A program made the position numbers and the translations under genes. A stretch of 64,000 nt of DNA. It comes from Polydactylus sextarius. Its lineage: Eukaryota > Chordata > Actinopteri > Polynemidae. Position 1 is the first letter of the stretch. Each line of letters starts with the position of its first letter. Shown here piece by piece: positions 1 through 64,000 of the stretch. The notes below the pieces were generated by a model. The model was not told the origin of the DNA. It was given only the letters and a program-made list of their open reading frames with translations, and made no database searches. The DNA lies in contig CM028923.1 in assembly GCA_016801845.1 (NCBI GenBank), forward strand, positions 6,311,001 to 6,375,000, read 5' to 3'.

Positions 1-2306
1 ATTTCTAATGTTTCAAAATTTCTCACAACTAATTACGATTACACTGATGATGATTATGATGATAATACAACTATTATAATCATAACGCATGATACCTGCA
101 TTTTCCAAGTTCTTGTGATTTATGTGGTTGATGTGGATAAAGAAGATGATTAAAGACTAAAAACTAAAATCATTGTAATTAGAAGGTGAAATATTGTAAT
201 ATCATGACGAAACTTGGTGAAACTACTTCCAGGTGTCAGGATGGAGGAAAGAATTAAGGAGCTTTTGATTAAATGCACTCACGGAAGGTCACAGTCACGT
301 TGTGGCCAAAGATACAGTTTGAACAAAGAAAATTCATTTGGATGAGAGGTGACAGGAGCTCAGAGGATTTAAAACATTTGCACTCAAAAGGTGTGCAAAT
401 CCATTCAAAGGTCCACTGACAAGTAAATTTAGTAATTGCATCTCTGCTGTGAATGTTCAGCTAGTCTGCTACATTTAAGTAGTGACTTTTCAGCTATGAG
501 ATCCGAAAAAAAAAAAGTTTCAGACTCAGAATTCAGCTTAATCTTAATACTTTCAATCAGATATTATATAATCAGAGCACAGACTTGAATTAAACATGAG
601 GGATGATGCGTATTATGGTTCTATTGAGAACAGCAGGCTCCTTCATGAAACTCAATAGATAGTTATGTGTCGTTTTCACTGATTTTTACAGTCTATAGGC
701 TAGAACAGAATTAGTGTATGTATGAGTGTGTGTGAGTGTGAAATTAAGAGGAATGATGGAAACTGAGATCACACCTTCACACTACACAAATATGTACACA
801 CAGTGAGCAATCAATGAGCATCACGACAAACTGCTATTGTCTTGCTTGTCAGAACATTAGCAGGACACCCAGTCATATTGATCTGTGTTTGTCTGTGTGT
901 TTAGTGTGTATATAAGATGTAAATGTGAGCATGACAGCACAGCTGTGAACTAAAACTCTAAGGTATCTCTCTCATTTGCCCATGCTCTACATCTAATTTT
1001 TTTCTGTTGTAAACAATCTTTCATTAATTTTCTTTCTCTATCTTCTGGTTCTTTTTCTCATTCACCGCCCAGTCTCTTTCAAGCCCGCCTTTCTCTATTC
1101 TCACTGTTTATACATAACATCAAATGCAGACAAATGTAGTCACACTCAATGTTTCTGTCTCCTGTGTCTGTCCCTCTCCTTCTTTCTGTTTAGCCATTAG
1201 TTATTATGCCAATTTGAGACCCACACACACACCATGGAAGAAGCAGTTGGTAAAAGGTCAGGCTGTGTAGTGTGTTGACAGCATCATTAGTCAGAAGTCA
1301 GACAAAGAGTCAAGCAGCCAAACCCCCCAAGCTGTTTGGACCAGATAGACCTCTATTATTTTTCCCACAATGCTGCTGTCACATCACCATAGGTATCAAG
1401 AGTCAGAGTCAGGTCAGTCAGTCAGAGACACTTAACTCTCCTAAACCTGTTTGCCCCCAAATGCCGTGATTGCATGGGATGGAACTATTAGAATGAGTAG
1501 AAGATGCGGATATGAAACTTATCACGTTAACTGTGAGTTTTCAGGAAACTTCTTTTCAAAATTATACTTTATTTCAAAGGCACTGATTATGTTCTTAAAC
1601 ATAGGCTGGTGGATGACCAAGAACCTGGAGGGGTTCAATAAGCATAGACATTAAAACAAGGCTGAAATGAAAATGGAAAAAAATAGCTACAATTCAACAG
1701 ATTCATAATTTTTAACCACAGACCAGCAACAACTGTGATTTCGACAATAACTTGACAGTGATCTACAAAAACAGCTTTTATTTATTGCAGCAGTTAGCCT
1801 ATGTTTATCTGCATTTTAAAGGGTGATGATAGTGTTTGTACAAGCCGGGTAATGTTGAGACTTGAGTATTTCATGTTAGTATTAGTGCTGTTCCGTAGAA
1901 ACAACACTGTAGAGGAGGGAACATCCACGAGATCTTGTCAGTCCACTAATTCTGCACAATAGTAATAAATTTAACTCAGTTGGTAAAGCCTCTGGTCCTA
2001 TTGCAACCTTTAGAGTGTAAGAAATTTGTATTGAGTGTCAGCTGTCGGGTTGTACTTTTCTTTGTGCCACATACTGTAGTATATTCAAACATCCTCAAAC
2101 TGCACCTGTGCCTTTTTTTATCAGAACACATTCCTGTACATACTTTGTATTTGTTAAACTTAAAAACTATCTACTGCCAGAAACAGGAACTAGAAAGAGA
2201 TGAAGAGTTCCTCTGAGCAAAGACTGGAGCAAAGCTCTCCAAGAACAAGGGTAAAAAAGGCAAGAGAGAGAGGTTAGTTTCAATTGACCTTTGACCCTGC
2301 CCTTAC
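1..2306 (-). other. cacna1c intron 8 (5' part), no gene
   Basis: This is the sequence downstream of the 8-type exon donor. It is AT-rich and mostly unique-looking, with (GAT)-type short repeats near the left edge and no exon 9 signature (EFSKERE) on the minus strand. Nothing else can be supported. Confidence 0.8.
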
Positions 2307-58954
<56,648 letters not shown>

Positions 58955-61900
58955 CTGAGAGGAGGGTTAAGGAATATACATATATATGAAGAGCATTTAC
59001 AGAGGAGAGATCATCTTAGGTCTACATCATTCCTCTAAACTCATGTCTGTATAATATTCAGACTAATTGGGTCCATTTCTGTTGCTACTGCTCTTATCTC
59101 GTAACAACATATCTAACTGGGTCTTTAGCTCTGATTATGTGGTGCACCATCATCATCAATCACTGCAGGAGATTTCTGAGGTGAGGTGAAGGTTGCGAGC
59201 TGTTACTCTCTGGATATGGTCTGACTGCCTACAGGTACAGTAAATCAGGTTCAGGTGGATTTTCAATGATCCATTATAAACCTCTGGTACACAGTAGAAA
59301 ATAATACAGACTCTGACTTCTGACCTTGCTAAACAGAATAAATATGCAAGTGTGTTATTTTTAAGAGGTATTTTTAAACAAGCTAATACATCCTCAGATA
59401 AACAGAGGTATAAATACACACGTAGCAGAGTGCACAAGCAGTGTACACAATGTGAGAGATCAAAGCTGTTGAGTTTGCCTTTTCGTTAACAATAAGACAT
59501 ATCGGCTCACTTAGGAACCTCTTTGTATGTGCGGGAGTGTTGGGGTGGGGGGACATGTTAGAGAGAGACAGTGCATGCCCTAATATGGGTGCAGCAAGGA
59601 GCAGGCCTGTCGCGTGGAAGATGGGATGTGGACGGAGAAAGAGTGAGAGCAAGATGGAATGAGAGAGGAGAGACACAGAGGGTTTTTATTTGGAACGGTC
59701 CTTGAGAGGGGAGTGACCTCATTATTTTTGGCCTCAGAGAGAGAGAAAGAGAGAGAGGGCTAGATACAAAGTGAAAGAGAATGGAGAGTGAAAGAGGGAG
59801 GGAGAGAATGTGAAGGAGAGATAGAGGAGGTCTGGTTTTCATCAACACAATTAGTAACTGCCACTGCTGTCACCTCCCTCCATCTCCTTTTGCTCTCCCC
59901 CTGCTCTCCTCTTCTTCCATTCTTTCCATCCTTCCTTTAGTCCTTATTTCAGTTCCTTCCCTCTTGGCCAGATGTCAAATTAGTCTAGACTCCAGGCCTT
60001 GCAGTGTAACATAAACAGCAACGTACTGATGAGTTGTGCTGTCAGAGCCTCAAATCCACCAGGCAAAACCATAACAAAACACATGTACATTTTTAGCTGA
60101 CGTTCATATTCAACCCATTGCATCAGACCACGAAAGCTTGAAAGCAGTTTCAGCCTTTGCTGCACTGACTATAACTTTGCTGCACATGTTGCAGTTTTGA
60201 AAACATGGAAAGAAATAAAAGATTATGCTCATGTCGGTATAATAATTTGATGGTTGGAAAGGGTATGTGAACAGAAGACCCTGGATCTTAGCAGGAAGTT
60301 CACAGCAATATTTGTGAAGGTGTGAATTGTGAAGCTCTTAGTGATGTAGTGTGAAGCCCAACTACATCATCATTACTTTTATAGCCAGAAATGTTTTTGT
60401 CTCGTATTCCTAAGCCACCAAAACTCTTGAAGCCCAAAATAGGCAAGAAGATACCAGAAGTGATCGAACTGTTTCAAGTTTCAGTTTAAAAAGGATACAA
60501 CCTTAACAACATTAACAATCTTATACAACCTATAATCTCATCAGCAATCTTGCTGCTCGATGTGGCCCTGCTAGAAACAGACATATCAATTTTAAACTTT
60601 TATCTGCTATTTTAGGAAATAGCCCTCCAAACAGGGAGAGAGCGAGAGGGAGAAAACGGATTCTTTGGGTTTTTACAGTAGGGCTAATACTTTGTTTATG
60701 TTTGGATTAGGACTGACCCTTGAACATCATCGGCCACAAGATCATTCAGCTCGTTCAGCCAGTGGGACAAAAAGCATCAAAGTTAATCACTCACCCTTGT
60801 ACCGGGGGCTCATTAAAACACACTCCAGACATGTGGGCACCCACAGAAAAACAGGCCTGTGACTCATTCTGGGTTCCTGACCCATAATTTAAGAAACCCT
60901 TGAGGTCTGCTTCCATCAACATGATAATAAATCTACTCTCTGCTGTGCTGTTGAAAGCAAAACAACAGTTGGAGTAAAATTGGGAAGTTTGAACAAAGAA
61001 TCAAACTGAATACCAAACCTACTGACAATGTAGAAAACATCAATCAGTATAACAATAATAAATACTTATTTTTTAAAAGCACAGGGCAAAGAAAACTAAG
61101 AATAAGGATTGTGAGGTTAATTGGTTGGACGGACAGACAGCTGCAACAACAACCGTAAATGAATTACAGTTTGAAATCAGGTTTAACAGATCTCATGATG
61201 TAGTTTTCAAGCATAGTGCTCCTATTTGAGCCAAGACATTTTGCAATTGAATATACACATTTAGTATTTTAACTGTATAGGCTTACCACAAACTGTACAC
61301 TAATGCAAATGCATTTACATACATGTTACAGGAAGCTGTTTTCTAGGATCTTCTGTATTCAGTAGTTGCCTAATGAAGCCCACAATAACAGAGAGAGGAA
61401 ATTTATCATCCGAACAAAGTTGAATGATATTATATAGAAGAGCAACACTCAGCTGATTGACTTGAACACAGATAGCGTAATGCCTCATGTCACCTGATGC
61501 AACACAAGCGGTTAGTCAGGGATCAGTGTGTGTCTGTGCAAGTGCACACAAATGCACTCAATGACACCTTTTAAAACTACCACTTAGTGTGATTTCATAT
61601 AGAGAACATGGTAGTTAAACGCACACCCACCCCTGTGTTCCCCTTGTCTCTCAGACTGACCTTGCCGGTGCGCAGGTAATGCTTGAATGCTATAATTACA
61701 TAGCATGTGAGAGTGTTGTGTCTGTGTATTTGTGTGTATGTGTGTAGGGAGGCTTTACGTGTGTGGGGTCTGAAAACCAGGAGCCCAATATACCTTTGAG
61801 GTCCAGTAACTGGAGACTAAAACACTGCAGCTCATAACTTTAAATGGGTATTTGGGGGGTCAGGTTCTAGTTAGAGGAAGGGTATAGAAAATGCATTATG

Positions 61901-64000
61901 TCACAGGGATGTGTATGTGTGTGTGTGTGTGTGTGTGTTTGAGTGTTACATGTTCCAGTCTCTTATCATCTGTGTTTAAGTATGTGTGTTCTCTAATCTA
62001 AGTGTGTGTTTTATGTGTATGCGTGAGCTCAGACTGGCCCCATCGACCTGTGGAGAGCAGTAGCTGTTGTCATGGTAACAGAGGAGGAAGAGAGGAAGAT
62101 TTCGGATCTGCTATCTCTAGAGACAGAGGTACTCACAGAATACAGGACACACACAAGCACGCACACACATTTAAAGCCTGTAGAATACAAAATAACACAC
62201 GGATGCTAAACTACACACACACACACACCCAGAACACATGCAGTGTACAAAGTCACCCACAGACTAATGTTCAAACACATGCTGCATTTAAACAGGCACA
62301 CACTGCAGTAATGAAGGACATCCCAAAGTAGATCAGTTAGACAGACAAGCAGCCAGACTGACAGTGTAATGGAGGAAACTAGTACAGGACAAAATTTACT
62401 GTAATTCTGAGACTCACTCTATCGTGTTTATCTTTTACTCTTTTTCTTTTTCCCTGTGACTCTAATGTCTCTTTGTGATACTCATCCCAGTCCTTCACCT
62501 TTCTTTCTCTGTCACTTAAACAACCTATCTCTTCCATCCCACCCTTCAAAGCTGGTTAAATGAATAATGCTGGGAATTGTGGGTAATGATCTGAATGCTC
62601 ATCAGTCATTGAGTGAGATTGTTCTAGTGACCCTGAGGGTTTGTGCATGCCTTTTTCCCCCGTTAATTTCATTTTCTTTTTCAGCATAAGCACAGCTGAG
62701 AATGACAGTCTGGCATTTTCCACTATTGATAATTATAAAGACACTAAGTGACCAATAAAAAAGGATCTACTGTTTTACAGCACAGAGTGAAATTAAGTAT
62801 CATGGGCTAGTCCCGTGGGAAATCTGGAATTGCATGCCCATGGTTTAAGTATAGGATATATATTCAGTCATATTCAGTCATGGGTATAATCTGCATTTTC
62901 ACATTAAATTCAACAATATTGTGAAAACAAATCTTTTCACCCCATCTTGTTAAAATGAGTCATGTTATTTCACTATGTAAGATGTCAACTTTGAGACTTT
63001 ACTTATTAAAACATATTTAGTTATCTGACATTACTGTGACCTGTGAAAATAAAACCAGTCCTAGAGCTTATATATAATTTAATAAATCCCTTATGCAACA
63101 CAAACAAGCACATCCATTCCCAACTCCTCTTCTCTACTTTCTGCTTCTCTCCTCCTCAGAACCCCCTTCCCTTCCTAATTATTTACCCTCCCTCTGCTGT
63201 CATTTTTCTATTTACCTTTCCAATCCTCCCCTTTATCCTTCACTCTCTCCCTTCCTCCTAAGCCTCTCTGCCTCATCATCGCTCCTATCGACGTCCATGT
63301 CCTGTCCACATCTCTGCCCTTCTCATTTCCCCGACCCCTCCTCTTCCTCTCCTCCTCTCCCTCTTAGGACGTTTTGCGACTGTGCTCTTGCTGAGCTCAT
63401 GTGGACCCTCTCTTATTATAGATCACTTTGAGTGTGACACTGACCATTTCTGTTTCTTTCCCTTTCTCCCTCTCTCTCACCCTGAGGGAAAACCAAGTCA
63501 TTATGTTCGGTAGCTTAAAAAAAAGAAAAACTCCAGATGAGAGGAAGGGTAGAAAGAAAAGAAGGAAGGATGGAGGAACAGCAGGAATAAAAGGATTTGG
63601 ATGGACAGAGAGAGGGGGAGAGACTGATTATAAATGACTCTTAGGTGGAGGATGGAGGGAGCAAGGAAGTGGTAGAGGCATGGATGGACCCGCGGGAGAA
63701 AGGATGAATGCAGTCAGAAAGAGCTAGGGGAGAACGATAAGCTGGGGAGAGGTGTGATGGAGGGATGCAAATGACACAATTTGTTTTATCCTCCTGTGAG
63801 AAAACAGAAAAAAAGGACCTCAGATGAAAGAGAGAGTGAAGAAAAAGAGGGGGAGGGATGAGCAGAGGAGGGGCGAAAGGATTAAAACATGTGAGTGGAG
63901 AGCAAAGAATCACACCGAGTTCAACACAGGGGGGAAGAGATTGATTAAAACCAGAAAGGGAAAAGGGAATGGAAGAAGAGTAGAGGGATATCAAGCAAAT
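58955..64000 (-). other. cacna1c intron 2 (3' part), no gene
   Basis: This is the sequence upstream of exon 3 in transcript orientation. No exon 2 signature (ending in ..VEWK in the family) is present, so exon 2 lies beyond the right edge. It holds an X-box-like GTTGTCATGGTAAC (62066-62079), a ZNF143-like motif (62568-62585), a (TG)n tract at about 61915-61938, and a switch from pyrimidine-rich (63120-63370) to purine-rich (63510-64000) plus strand. Confidence 0.8.
62066..62079. promoter_or_regulatory. RFX X-box-like site
   Basis: GTTGTCATGGTAAC, with a perfect CATGGTAAC half, lies in intron 2. Confidence 0.45.

Noticed and set aside
1..2306. Search for cacna1c exon 9 (EFSKERE start)
   Set aside because: No minus-strand sequence encoding it was found, so exon 9 must be outside the window.
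61640..61685. Exon-like layout TCTCTCAG / 21 bases / GTAATG on the plus strand
   Set aside because: A 21-base microexon cannot be supported by one acceptor/donor look-alike. Neither strand gives a known cacna1c peptide.
58955..64000. Search for cacna1c exon 2
   Set aside because: No minus-strand open frame resembling the N-terminal region or the ..VEWK end was found.

Overview
This is vertebrate genomic DNA, most likely from a teleost fish. It holds no prokaryotic features. About 1.3% of the 64 kb is recognisable coding sequence. The rest is intron, rich in (CA/TG)n microsatellites, with purine/pyrimidine-skewed stretches and a few decayed transposable elements of the kinds common in fish (an L2/CR1/Rex1-type LINE, small AT-rich inverted-repeat elements, and a 'TCAAATCAAATTTTATT' dispersed repeat).

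The only protein-coding gene found is on the minus strand: an internal part of an L-type voltage-gated calcium channel alpha-1 subunit, best called cacna1c (Cav1.2). Seven exons are readable with consensus splice borders. In transcription order they are exon 3 (58849-58954, IS1), exon 4 (13725-13864, IS2 to IS3), exon 5 (9788-9927, IS3-IS4), exon 6 (8351-8506, S4-S5 linker and IS5), exon 7 (7252-7448, pore loop and selectivity filter), and two mutually exclusive exons for IS6: an 8a-type at 4679-4782 and an 8-type at 2307-2410. With one IS6 exon chosen, the phases join without error (106+140+140+156+197+104 = 843 coding bases) and encode nearly all of homologous domain I. Exons 1-2 lie beyond the right edge and exon 9 onward beyond the left edge.

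Region by region: 1-2306 is intron 8. 2411-4678 is the intron between the two alternative IS6 exons and contains a perfect 16-bp hairpin next to a CTCF-like motif. 4783-13724 holds introns 7, 6, 5 and 4, with a (CA)n tract just downstream of a weak exon 6 donor. 13865-58848 is one 45-kb intron 3, the counterpart of the very large intron 3 of mammalian CACNA1C. It holds a 5'-truncated, frameshifted LINE near its 3' end, many microsatellites, small dispersed repeats, two CpG-retaining patches and an apparent excess of RFX X-box-like palindromes. 58955-64000 is part of intron 2.

No new gene system is seen. The most interesting material is regulatory: the mutually exclusive IS6 exon pair with its unusual pyrimidine tracts and intronic hairpin, the CA-repeat/weak-donor pairing at exon 6, and the X-box-like sites scattered through intron 3.
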